NCBI RefSeq assembly: GCF_001953985.1
Contig: NZ_MBEI01000001.1
Coordinates: forward strand, 62,001 to 126,000
Direction: 5' to 3'
DNA: 64,000 nt
Origin: Mycobacterium colombiense
Lineage (GTDB): Bacteria; Actinomycetota; Actinomycetes; Mycobacteriales; Mycobacteriaceae
The translations under genes and the position numbers were made by a program. Of this stretch, positions 56,724-64,000 are shown one piece after another. How positions within the stretch are numbered: position 1 is the stretch's first letter; each line of letters opens with the position of its first letter. The notes below the pieces were generated by a model, which saw only the letters and a program-made list of their open reading frames with translations, searched no databases and had not been told where the DNA came from.

Positions 56724-57785
56724 ATGTCCATCATCAATTGCGAGACGGCGACTATCGACACGTCCGATCATCGGATCGTTTCGTTCCGGGAACTCTCGGC
56801 TCCCGCCGTGATCCGCACCGAGCTGCCGTTGACGGCGCGGCGCGCCCAGGCCGTGCAGCGCGACCGCGAGGAGATCTCGGCGATCCTGGCCGGTGGTGAC
56901 GACCGGCTGTTACTGGTGGTCGGCCCCTGCTCGGTGCACGATCCCGTCGCCGCACTCGATTACGCGCGCCGGCTCGCGCCGCTCGCCGCCGAGTACGCGG
57001 ATCGGCTGAAGGTCGTGATGCGGGTCTACTTCGAGAAGCCGCGCACCACCATCGGCTGGAAGGGACTCATCAACGATCCCAACATGGACGGCAGCTTCGA
57101 CGTCGAACGCGGCATCCGCATCGCGCGCGGGTTGCTGCTCGACATCATCGACGTCGGTCTGCCGGTGGGATGTGAATTCCTGGAGCCCACCAGTCCGCAG
57201 TACATCGCCGACGCCGTCGCCTGGGGCGCGATCGGCGCCCGGACCACCGAGTCGCAGGTGCACCGCCAGTTGGCGTCCGGCCTGTCGATGCCGGTCGGAT
57301 TCAAGAACGGCACCGACGGCAGCATCCAGGTCGCCATCGACGGCGTCAAAGCCGCTGCGGCACCGCACCATTTCTTCGGCACCGACAACGTCGGTCGCGC
57401 GGCCATCGTGCAGACCATGGGCAACCCCGACTGCCACGTGATCCTTCGGGGCGGAACCGCCGGGCCCAACTACGACGCCGCCTCGGTGGCCACCGCCATC
57501 GAACGGCTGAGCAAGGCGGGGCTTTCGGCGCAGGTCATGCTCGACTGCTCGCACGCCAACTCCGCCAAAGACCATGTGCGGCAGGCCGAAGTCACGGCCG
57601 AGGTGGCCGCACGCCTGGCCGCCGGCGAGCGCGGTATCGCCGGTCTGATGCTGGAGAGCTTCCTGGTGGCCGGTGCGCAATCGCTCGGCGGCGAGCTGAC
57701 CTATGGGCAATCGGTGACCGATCAGTGCATGGACTTCCGGACCACGGCGGGCTTGCTCGCCGACCTCTACGCCGCGATGGGCTGA
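56724..57785 (+). CDS. 3-deoxy-7-phosphoheptulonate (DAHP) synthase, type I
   Basis: This 353-residue enzyme joins phosphoenolpyruvate and erythrose-4-phosphate at the head of the shikimate pathway. Type I landmarks include LLVVGPCSVHDPVAALDYAR, VYFEKPRTTIGWKGLINDPN, GARTTESQVHRQLASG, VILRGG and MLDCSHANSAKDH. This is the AroFGH (type I-alpha) kind and is unrelated in sequence to the type II AroG that is the core mycobacterial enzyme, so it is a second DAHP synthase. The ATG at 56724 was chosen because the family homology begins soon after; the frame upstream runs through the attenuator. It is convergent with mbtA, 28 bases apart, and may raise chorismate supply for salicylate. Confidence 0.93.
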   Translation: MSIINCETATIDTSDHRIVSFRELSAPAVIRTELPLTARRAQAVQRDREEISAILAGGDDRLLLVVGPCSVHDPVAALDYARRLAPLAAEYADRLKVVMRVYFEKPRTTIGWKGLINDPNMDGSFDVERGIRIARGLLLDIIDVGLPVGCEFLEPTSPQYIADAVAWGAIGARTTESQVHRQLASGLSMPVGFKNGTDGSIQVAIDGVKAAAAPHHFFGTDNVGRAAIVQTMGNPDCHVILRGGTAGPNYDAASVATAIERLSKAGLSAQVMLDCSHANSAKDHVRQAEVTAEVAARLAAGERGIAGLMLESFLVAGAQSLGGELTYGQSVTDQCMDFRTTAGLLADLYAAMG

Positions 57786-57813
57786 CCGCGGACGACGGCA
57801 GAAGCGCGCGGCT

Positions 57814-59478
57814 TTACCGTCGCGGTTCTGCTTGTTGCGCCGAAACCCGGCCGGCGATCGCCTTTTTGTCGATCTTGCCGATCGGGGTGGTCGGTAGTGA
57901 GGTCATCGCGACCAGGACGTCGGGGCGGGCGTGCGCGGCCACACCGCGGGAGTCCAGATGGCCGTTCAATTCCGCCAGCGTCAGTTCGGGGCCGTCGAAA
58001 ACGACTGCCGCGCAGATTTTCTCGCCCAGGTACGGGTCGGGCAGCGCGACCGCGGCGGCCGAGAAGATCGCCGGGTGGCTGTGCATCTGCTCCTCGAGAT
58101 CGGCCGCGGAAATCGTTTCCCCGCCACGGCAAATCACGTCTTTGACCCGACCGGTCACCACCAGATAGCCGTCGTTGCGCAGCCGCACTACGTCGCCGCT
58201 GCGGAAGAAGCCTTGCGCGTCGAAGCTGCGTTCGTTGTCGCGCTCGGCGCGGAAGTAGCCGTTGAACGTGTACGGCCCGCGGACCAGTAGTTCGCCTTCC
58301 TCACCTGGGTCCACCGGTTCGCCCGCCGCGTCGACGACGCGCAATTCGTCGGCGGCCGACATCGGTCGCCCCTGCGTGTGTTCGGTGAGTTCCGGGGGAT
58401 CGTCGAGCCGGGTGTAGTTCAGCAGCCCCTCGGCCATCCCGAAGACCTGTTGCAACCCCGGGGTCAGGGCGCCGCGCACCAGGCGGGCGTCCTCGGGGTC
58501 CAGCTTGGCGCCACCAACCTGCAAGAGGCGCAATGTCTTTGGTGTCACGGGTTCCCAGTCGCAGGCTTGCGCCCACAACTTGGCCAGCGCCGGAACCAGG
58601 GCGGTCACCGTGACGCCGTGGCGTGCGATGGCGGCAAAGGCCGCTTCGGGGCTGGGATCGGTGCCGAAAACGGTGGTGGCACCGACGGTCATCGCGCCGA
58701 GCAGACCCGGACAGGCGAGCGGGAAATTGTGGCCGGCCGACAGCACCGCGAAATAGACGTCGTTCGAGGTGAGCCCGCAGAGTTCGGCGCTGGCCCTCGC
58801 GTTGAAAACGTAATCGTCGTGGGTGCGGGGGATGAGCTTGGGTGTGCCCGTGGTGCCGCCTGAAACCAGCAGCAGCGCAGGCGATCCCGGGTCCGGCGCC
58901 GACGGTGGCGTGCCGGCGGTCGCCTGGTCGCGCAGCTGTGTCCACGAGGTGAACGGTCCCGGGTCGCCGTCGACGATGACGTGCTTGAGCGCGGCGTGTT
59001 GCTCGGCGAGCCCCTGCGCCATCGTGCGGTAGTCGAAACCCGCTGCGGTATCGGCGATCAACAGTGCGGTGGCCTCGCTCACCGCGGCGAAATGCCCAAG
59101 TTCGGCGGCCCGGTGGCCGGGCAGGCACATCACCGGGATCGCGCCCGCGCGCAACAGCGCGAACAGCGCCACCGCGAACTGGCAGCCGTTCGGCAGCTGC
59201 AGCAGCACCCGGTCACCCGGCGCGACACCCGCACTCCGTAGCCCACTGGCCGCGCGGTTAGCCTGGTCGTCGAGGTCCGCATAACTGAGGCCGGTTTCGC
59301 CCATGGCGTCGACGACGGCAGTTCGGCCGGGCCATCGCAGGGCCGCGTCGGTCAGGATCGCGTCCAGGGGCCGTCCCGTCCAGTAACCAGCCGCCCGGTA
59401 GGCGGCGGCCCGATCAGCGGGGAACGGCACGAACCCGTCGAGGACTTCGGCCGGCGGCTGCGGTGTGTTCGGGCTCAT
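57814..59478 (-). CDS. mbtA: Salicyl-AMP ligase MbtA
   Basis: This 554-residue adenylating enzyme activates salicylate and loads it on the aryl carrier domain of MbtB. Motifs include LLVSGGTTGTPKLIPRTHDD, GLQQVFGMAEGLLNYTRLDD, RSGDVVRLRNDGYLVVTGRV and the catalytic lysine in TPIGKIDKK. The length suits M. tuberculosis MbtA (about 565). It is divergent from mbtB across two IdeR boxes. In M. tuberculosis mbtJ lies downstream of mbtA; here that place is taken by DAHP synthase. Confidence 0.95.
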   Translation of the reverse strand: MSPNTPQPPAEVLDGFVPFPADRAAAYRAAGYWTGRPLDAILTDAALRWPGRTAVVDAMGETGLSYADLDDQANRAASGLRSAGVAPGDRVLLQLPNGCQFAVALFALLRAGAIPVMCLPGHRAAELGHFAAVSEATALLIADTAAGFDYRTMAQGLAEQHAALKHVIVDGDPGPFTSWTQLRDQATAGTPPSAPDPGSPALLLVSGGTTGTPKLIPRTHDDYVFNARASAELCGLTSNDVYFAVLSAGHNFPLACPGLLGAMTVGATTVFGTDPSPEAAFAAIARHGVTVTALVPALAKLWAQACDWEPVTPKTLRLLQVGGAKLDPEDARLVRGALTPGLQQVFGMAEGLLNYTRLDDPPELTEHTQGRPMSAADELRVVDAAGEPVDPGEEGELLVRGPYTFNGYFRAERDNERSFDAQGFFRSGDVVRLRNDGYLVVTGRVKDVICRGGETISAADLEEQMHSHPAIFSAAAVALPDPYLGEKICAAVVFDGPELTLAELNGHLDSRGVAAHARPDVLVAMTSLPTTPIGKIDKKAIAGRVSAQQAEPRR

Positions 59479-59518
59479 GGCTCCTTAGACGGGGGCGTAG
59501 TAGCGGGGACGCAGGGGG

Positions 59519-59537
59519 TAAGGATAGGGTAACCAAA
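59519..59537. promoter_or_regulatory. IdeR iron box 1 between mbtA and mbtB
   Basis: TAAGGATAGGGTAACCAAA matches the iron box consensus TTAGGTTAGGCTAACCTAA at 15 of 19 positions. With box 2 it should repress both mbtA and mbtB when iron is sufficient. Confidence 0.78.
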
Positions 59538-59540
59538 AAA

Positions 59541-59559
59541 TTAGGGCAGCCTGTGCTAA
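59541..59559. promoter_or_regulatory. IdeR iron box 2 between mbtA and mbtB
   Basis: TTAGGGCAGCCTGTGCTAA matches the consensus at 13 of 19 positions, with both outer arms conserved. It begins 22 bases after the start of box 1, and a tandem pair at mbtB is what is known from M. tuberculosis. Confidence 0.7.
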
Positions 59560-59573
59560 TTCAGGGAGGGTCT

Positions 59574-62500
59574 GTGGTGCACGCCTCGGCACGCTCGGAG
59601 AACATCCGGGCGGAGGTGGCCGAATTGCTCGGCGTCGACGTCGATGCGGTTCAGCCAGGTAGCAACCTCATCGGCCAGGGCCTGGACTCCATCCGGATCA
59701 TGACGTTGGCCGGTCGCTGGCGCCGCCAGGGCATCGACATCGACTTCGCGACGCTCGCCGAGACCCCGACGGTCGAGGCCTGGGCCGGGTTGGTCTGCGC
59801 CGGCGGGCAGGACGCCGACCGGCACACCGTTCCCGCCGAAGAGCCCGGCGACGCCGAGCTGTCCGGCGAGGACGAGCCGTTTTCCCTGGCCCCGATGCAG
59901 CATGCGATGTGGGTCGGTCGCCAAGGCAACCAGCAGCTGGGCGGTGTTGCCGGGCACCTTTACGTGGAGTTCGACGGTGGTCCGATCGATGCCAAACGGC
60001 TGCGCGTGGCGGCCACCGCGCTGGCGCGTCGCCACCCGATGCTGCGGGTGCGGTTCCTCCCCGACGGCACGCAGCGCATCACCCCGGCCGACGAGAGCGG
60101 CGACTTCCCGGTCGGCGTCGAGGACCTCCGCGCGCTGAGCGCCGACGAGGTCGAGCAGCGGCTCGACGCGATCCGGGTTGCCAAATCGCATCAGCAGCTG
60201 GACGGTGCGGTGTTTGAACTGGCCATGACGCTGCTACCGGCCGAGCGGTCGCGGCTACACGTCGATCTGGACATGCAGGCCGCCGACGCGATGAGCTATC
60301 GCACCCTGATGGCCGATCTCGCGGCCTTCTACGGCGGCCGCGACCTCCCGGAGCTGACCTACACCTACCGGCAGTACCGCCAAGCCATAGAGGCCGAAGA
60401 CGCGCAGCCGCAACCCGCGCGCGAGGCGGACCGGGCGTGGTGGGCGCAGCGCCTCCCGGAGCTGCCGGACCCGCCCGCGCTGCCGTCGACCGGTGGCGGC
60501 GCCTCGAACCACAGCACCCGGCGCTGGCACTGGCTGGACCCGCAAACCCGCGATGCGCTGTTTGCCCGCGCCCAGGCGCGCGGCATCACCCCGGCCATGG
60601 CCCTGGCCGCGGGTTTCGCCAACACCCTGGCGCGCTGGTCGACCACCTCGCGCTTCCTGCTGAACGTCCCGCTGTTCGGGCGCCAGGCCCTGCACCCCGA
60701 CGTCGACTCGTTGGTCGGCGACTTCACCTCATCGCTGCTGCTCGACATCGATCTCGTCGGCGCGGACACCGCCACCGCGCGGGCGCAGGTGGTGCAGGAC
60801 GCGATGCGCACGGCCGCCGCCCACTCCGCCTATCCGGGGCTGTCGGTACTGCGCGACCTCAGCCGTCATCGCGGTACCCAGGTGCTCGCGCCCGTGGTCT
60901 TCACCAGCGCGCTGGGCCTCGGCGACCTGTTCAGCCGCGACGTGACCGACCAATTCGGCGCACCGGGGTGGATCATTTCCCAGGGGCCGCAGGTGCTGCT
61001 CGACGCGCAGGTCACCGAGTTCAACGGCGGTGTCCTGGTGAATTGGGATGTGCGCGAAGGCATGTTCCCGCCCGGGGTCATCGACGCCATGTTCGGCTAC
61101 CACATCGACGAGCTGCTCCAATTGGCCCACGGCGACGACTCCTGGGACGCGCCGGGCCCCGCGGCGCTGCCGCAAGCGCAGCGAGCGGTGCGCGATGCCG
61201 CCAACGCGCGCACCGCCGACCCCAGCGGAGAAGCCTTGCACGACGGGTTCTTTCGGCAAGCCGAGCAGCGGCCCGATGCCCCCGCAGTGCTCGCGAGTTC
61301 GGGCGACCTCAGCTACGCGCAGCTGCGCGACCAGGCGCTGGCCGTGGCCGCCGCGTTGCGCACCGCCGGCATCACGGCCGGCGACACCGTCGCGGTGATG
61401 GGCCCGAAGACCGCCGAGCAGATTCCAGCGTTGCTGGGCATCCTCTCCGTCGGCGCCGTGTATCTGCCGATCGGCGTCGACCAGCCGCGCGATCGCGCCG
61501 AGCGCATCCTCGACACCGGTGCGGTGAGCCTGGCCCTGGTGTGCGGCGGACAACGGCTGTCGTTGCCGGTGCCCGAACTGGTTATCGCCGAGGTGCTTTG
61601 CGAGATTCGAGCCGGCGCCGAGATCGCCTCAACGAGCGTCGATCCCGGCGAACTGGCCTACGTGTTGTTCACCTCGGGGTCCACCGGCGAACCCAAAGGC
61701 GTCGAGGTCACCCACGACGCCGCCATGAACACGGTGGAATTCATCGGCCGACACTTCGAGATCGGCCCCGCGGACCGATGCCTGGCCCTGTCCACTTTGG
61801 AAGGCGACATCTCGGTGATGGACGTGTTCGTCACCTTGCGCACCGGCGGGGCCATCGTGGTGGTCGACGAGGCGCAGCGGCGTGATCCCGACGCCTGGGC
61901 CCGGCTCATCGACGCTCACAAAGTCACAGTGCTCCACTTCATGCCCGGCTGGCTGGAGATGTTGATCGAAGTCGGCCGCGGTCGGCTGTCTTCGGTGCGG
62001 GTGATCCCCACCGGAGGCGACTGGGTGCGACCCGAGGTGGTGCGCCGCCTCCAATCCGAGGCGCCCAACCTGCGCTTCGCCGGCCTGGGCGGTGCGACTG
62101 AAACCCCGGTGCACAACACCATTTTCGAGGTCACCGAGGCGATACCGGAGGGCTGGACCGCCCTGCCCTTCGGCGTCCCGCTGCCCAACAACGCCTGCCG
62201 CGTCGTCGACGACACCGGCGCCGACTGCCCCGACTGGGTCGCCGGGGAATATTGGGTGTCCGGACGCGGCATCGCGCGCGGCTACCGTGGACGTCCCGAT
62301 CTCACCGCGGAACGCTTCGTTGAGCATGACGGCCGAACCTGGTACCGCACTGGCGATTTGGTTCGCTACTGGCCGGACGGCACCCTCGAATTTGTCGGCC
62401 GTGCCGACCACCGCGTCAAGATCAGCGGGTACCGCGTCGAGCTGGGCGAGATCGAGACCGCGTTGCGGCGCGTGCCCGGGGTGCGGACGGCGGTGGCCGC

Positions 62501-63089
62501 CTTGATCGCCGTGTCCGGGGAATCCGACGTGCTGGCCGCGCAGGTGGGTAGCGATGACACGACTTTGACCGCCGAGCGGATTCGGCAGCGTCTCGGTGAC
62601 CTGGTCCCCGCGCACATGGTCCCGCGCCACATCACGGTGGTGGAGCGGATCGGTTTCACCGATGCCGGAAAGCTCGACCGCCGGGCCGTCGCACGCGAAT
62701 TGGAAGCCGCCGTCTCGCAAGCACAGCGGCCCGGTCACCGCTCACCGTCGACGCGGTTGGAATCCGCGCTGGCAATGATCGTCGGCGACCTGCTCGGCCG
62801 GGACAACGTCGGAGTCGACGACGACTTCTTCGCCCTCGGCGGCGATTCGGTGCTCGCCACCCAGGCGGTGGCGAGGATCCGGGCCTGGCTGGACGCGCCG
62901 GACATCATGGTCGCAGACATCTTCGCCAACCGAACCGTGGCGGCGCTGGCCGCGGTGCTCAGCGCCGCCGAGGACGACCCCGACCGGCTCGACCAGGTCG
63001 CCGAGCTGTACCTGGAAGTGATCGGCATGGACGCCGAATCGGTTCTGGCCGACTCCCAGCGAACCGCGAAATCGCAGATAGCGCAATGA
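59574..63089 (+). CDS. mbtB: Mycobactin NRPS MbtB
   Basis: This is a 1,171-residue peptide synthetase. Domains in order: aryl carrier domain (GQGLDSIRIMTLAGRWRRQG, about residues 10-75); cyclisation domain with DxxxxDxxS in DLDMQAADAMSYRT (about 110-530); adenylation domain for Ser/Thr (LAYVLFTSGSTGEPKGVEVT; about 550-1050); and peptidyl carrier (FFALGGDSVLATQAVAR, about 1085). It joins salicylate to Ser/Thr and cyclises it to the oxazoline of mycobactin. GTG 59574 gives MVHASARSEN, like the M. tuberculosis start, and follows AGGGAGGG. Unlike the 1,414-residue M. tuberculosis protein, it stops before the thioesterase part, which is a separate overlapping gene. Confidence 0.95.
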   Translation: MVHASARSENIRAEVAELLGVDVDAVQPGSNLIGQGLDSIRIMTLAGRWRRQGIDIDFATLAETPTVEAWAGLVCAGGQDADRHTVPAEEPGDAELSGEDEPFSLAPMQHAMWVGRQGNQQLGGVAGHLYVEFDGGPIDAKRLRVAATALARRHPMLRVRFLPDGTQRITPADESGDFPVGVEDLRALSADEVEQRLDAIRVAKSHQQLDGAVFELAMTLLPAERSRLHVDLDMQAADAMSYRTLMADLAAFYGGRDLPELTYTYRQYRQAIEAEDAQPQPAREADRAWWAQRLPELPDPPALPSTGGGASNHSTRRWHWLDPQTRDALFARAQARGITPAMALAAGFANTLARWSTTSRFLLNVPLFGRQALHPDVDSLVGDFTSSLLLDIDLVGADTATARAQVVQDAMRTAAAHSAYPGLSVLRDLSRHRGTQVLAPVVFTSALGLGDLFSRDVTDQFGAPGWIISQGPQVLLDAQVTEFNGGVLVNWDVREGMFPPGVIDAMFGYHIDELLQLAHGDDSWDAPGPAALPQAQRAVRDAANARTADPSGEALHDGFFRQAEQRPDAPAVLASSGDLSYAQLRDQALAVAAALRTAGITAGDTVAVMGPKTAEQIPALLGILSVGAVYLPIGVDQPRDRAERILDTGAVSLALVCGGQRLSLPVPELVIAEVLCEIRAGAEIASTSVDPGELAYVLFTSGSTGEPKGVEVTHDAAMNTVEFIGRHFEIGPADRCLALSTLEGDISVMDVFVTLRTGGAIVVVDEAQRRDPDAWARLIDAHKVTVLHFMPGWLEMLIEVGRGRLSSVRVIPTGGDWVRPEVVRRLQSEAPNLRFAGLGGATETPVHNTIFEVTEAIPEGWTALPFGVPLPNNACRVVDDTGADCPDWVAGEYWVSGRGIARGYRGRPDLTAERFVEHDGRTWYRTGDLVRYWPDGTLEFVGRADHRVKISGYRVELGEIETALRRVPGVRTAVAALIAVSGESDVLAAQVGSDDTTLTAERIRQRLGDLVPAHMVPRHITVVERIGFTDAGKLDRRAVARELEAAVSQAQRPGHRSPSTRLESALAMIVGDLLGRDNVGVDDDFFALGGDSVLATQAVARIRAWLDAPDIMVADIFANRTVAALAAVLSAAEDDPDRLDQVAELYLEVIGMDAESVLADSQRTAKSQIAQ

Positions 63090-63841
63090 CATTGAATAAC
63101 CTGATCACCACCACGTTCCCGTCCTGGATCAAACTGACCCCGGGCGGCAACAACGGGTCGTCCTCCGGTGCCACCGTGGTCTTTCCGCACGCCGGCGCCG
63201 CCGCCGCGAGCTATCGGGTGCTGGCAGCGGCGCTGGCCGCCGGCGGCGACACGTACATCGTGCAGTACCCGCAGCGGGCGGACCGCCTCAGCGAACCCGC
63301 TCACGACAGCGTGCACGACCTGGCCGCCAGCCTCTTCCAGGCCGCGCCATGGCCCAGCGTCGCGCCGCTGAAGCTGTTCGGGCACAGCATGGGCGCCGTC
63401 GTCGCCTTCGAGTTCGCCCGCGTCGCCGAAACGCACGGCGCGGCCGTGCAGAAACTGTGGGTGTCGGCCGGTCCGCCGCCCTGCGTCGTCGCCGACATGC
63501 CCGAACTGCCGACCAGTGACGACGGGTTGCTGGCCGATATCGCCGATTTGGGTGGTACCGACCCCGAACTGCTTGCCGACGAGGAGTTTTCCGAACTACT
63601 GACCACCGCGGTGCGCGCCGACTACCAGGCCTTCAACGGATACAGCCCCAGCCCCGATGTCCGCATCGGCGCCGACATTCACGTGCTGGGCGGCCATGAC
63701 GACCACCGCATCGCCACCGGCGTGCTGCGGCAGTGGGAAAGGCACACCGCCGGATCCTTCGCCGTGTCGCTGTATGACGGCGGCCACTTCTACGTCTATG
63801 ACCATGTCGATGCGATCGCGGCGCAGGTGAATGCCGGGTGA
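63086..63841 (+). CDS. mbtT: Type II thioesterase MbtT
   Basis: This 251-residue alpha/beta-hydrolase has the thioesterase motifs FPHAGAAAASYRVLAAAL, the nucleophile LFGHSMGAVVAFEFARV, and the C-terminal GGHFYVYDH with the catalytic His. It removes mis-primed or stalled acyl groups from the carrier domains of the mycobactin synthetases. The ATG at 63086 overlaps the mbtB stop (ATGA), so expression is coupled. Five bases separate its stop from the mbtC start. Confidence 0.93.
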   Translation: MTLNNLITTTFPSWIKLTPGGNNGSSSGATVVFPHAGAAAASYRVLAAALAAGGDTYIVQYPQRADRLSEPAHDSVHDLAASLFQAAPWPSVAPLKLFGHSMGAVVAFEFARVAETHGAAVQKLWVSAGPPPCVVADMPELPTSDDGLLADIADLGGTDPELLADEEFSELLTTAVRADYQAFNGYSPSPDVRIGADIHVLGGHDDHRIATGVLRQWERHTAGSFAVSLYDGGHFYVYDHVDAIAAQVNAG

Positions 63842-63846
63842 TACCA

Positions 63847-64000
63847 ATGTCTGACGACGGGTTCGACGCCGAGCGCGCCGACCCGGTCGTGATCGTGGGC
63901 ATGGGCGTGGAGGCGCCCGGCGGCATCGAAACCGCCGACGATTACTGGGATCTGCTGGCACACGGCCGTGAGGCGCTGGGCCCGTTTCCCACCGACCGCG
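63847..64000 (+). CDS. mbtC: Mycobactin polyketide synthase MbtC (3' truncated by window)
   Basis: Only the first 51 codons are present. The start SDDGFDAERADPVVIVGMGV followed by EAPGGIETADDYWDLLAHGR is the beginning of a ketosynthase domain. Place and order after mbtB-mbtT match mbtC, the KS subunit that elongates the mycobactin intermediate with MbtD. The gene runs off the right end of the window. Confidence 0.9.
   Translation, partial: MSDDGFDAERADPVVIVGMGVEAPGGIETADDYWDLLAHGREALGPFPTDR

Noticed and set aside
59463..59573. Upstream in-frame extension of mbtB from 59463
   Set aside because: It would run through the mbtA start and both IdeR boxes; GTG 59574 gives the known MbtB N-terminus.

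Overview
The window is a GC-rich stretch of a mycobacterial chromosome, most likely a slow-growing non-tuberculous species. It carries two PPE-SVP proteins, an MmpL transporter, PapA acyltransferases, IdeR iron boxes and the mycobactin (mbt) locus. The two ends match the M. tuberculosis order subI-cysT-cysW-cysA1 / cysH-sirA(nirA) / hemN / Rv2387 / mbtI ... mbtA / mbtB, as I recall it. No rRNA, tRNA, CRISPR array or intact insertion sequence was seen.

Region 1 (1-6.5 kb) is sulfate assimilation: a sulfate ABC transporter (subI-cysT-cysW-cysA1) converging on a reverse-strand sirA-cysH operon. A short cysteine-rich leader peptide precedes sirA. Region 2 (6.6-11.3 kb) has hemW/hemN, an SbtA-family bicarbonate-transporter homologue, a small conserved-looking protein and mbtI, the salicylate synthase, behind an IdeR box.

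Region 3 (11.3-57.8 kb) is about 46.5 kb of accessory DNA lying between mbtI and mbtA, which are near neighbours in M. tuberculosis. Its parts, in order, are: a DesA-type desaturase; a tiny Cys/Thr-rich peptide; a five-gene operon (lipase, SDR, di-iron protein, Baeyer-Villiger monooxygenase, MerR); an MFS sugar porter; a ParB/StrR-like regulator; a glycolipid cluster (mmpL, PE-PPE/Chp2-like acyltransferase, papA, a 3,687-residue bimodular PKS, GAP/SfLAP); a hemerythrin; two small secreted or membrane candidates; a PPE; a second acyltransferase/export operon (papA, fused double ABC-2 permease, HxxxDG acyltransferase, polytopic membrane protein); malic enzyme; a PPE with a C-terminal SHOCT-like domain; a TetR-controlled locus with three operator copies; an SDR-cupin pair divergent from a LysR; and a type I DAHP synthase preceded by an apparent ribosome-mediated attenuator.

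Region 4 (57.8-64 kb) is the rest of the mycobactin start: mbtA and mbtB divergent across two IdeR boxes, a separate thioesterase gene mbtT, and the first 154 bases of mbtC.

The glycolipid cluster has the parts expected for trehalose polyphleates. Both PKS acyltransferase domains look malonyl-specific (HAFH motif). One module stops at ketoreduction and the other is fully reducing, which fits the four-carbon repeat of phleic acids. The strongest regulatory find is the DAHP synthase leader: it encodes a leaderless peptide with adjacent Tyr, Trp and Phe codons, followed by mutually exclusive RNA stems and a U-tract terminator. It sits beside mbtA, where chorismate supply would limit salicylate for mycobactin.
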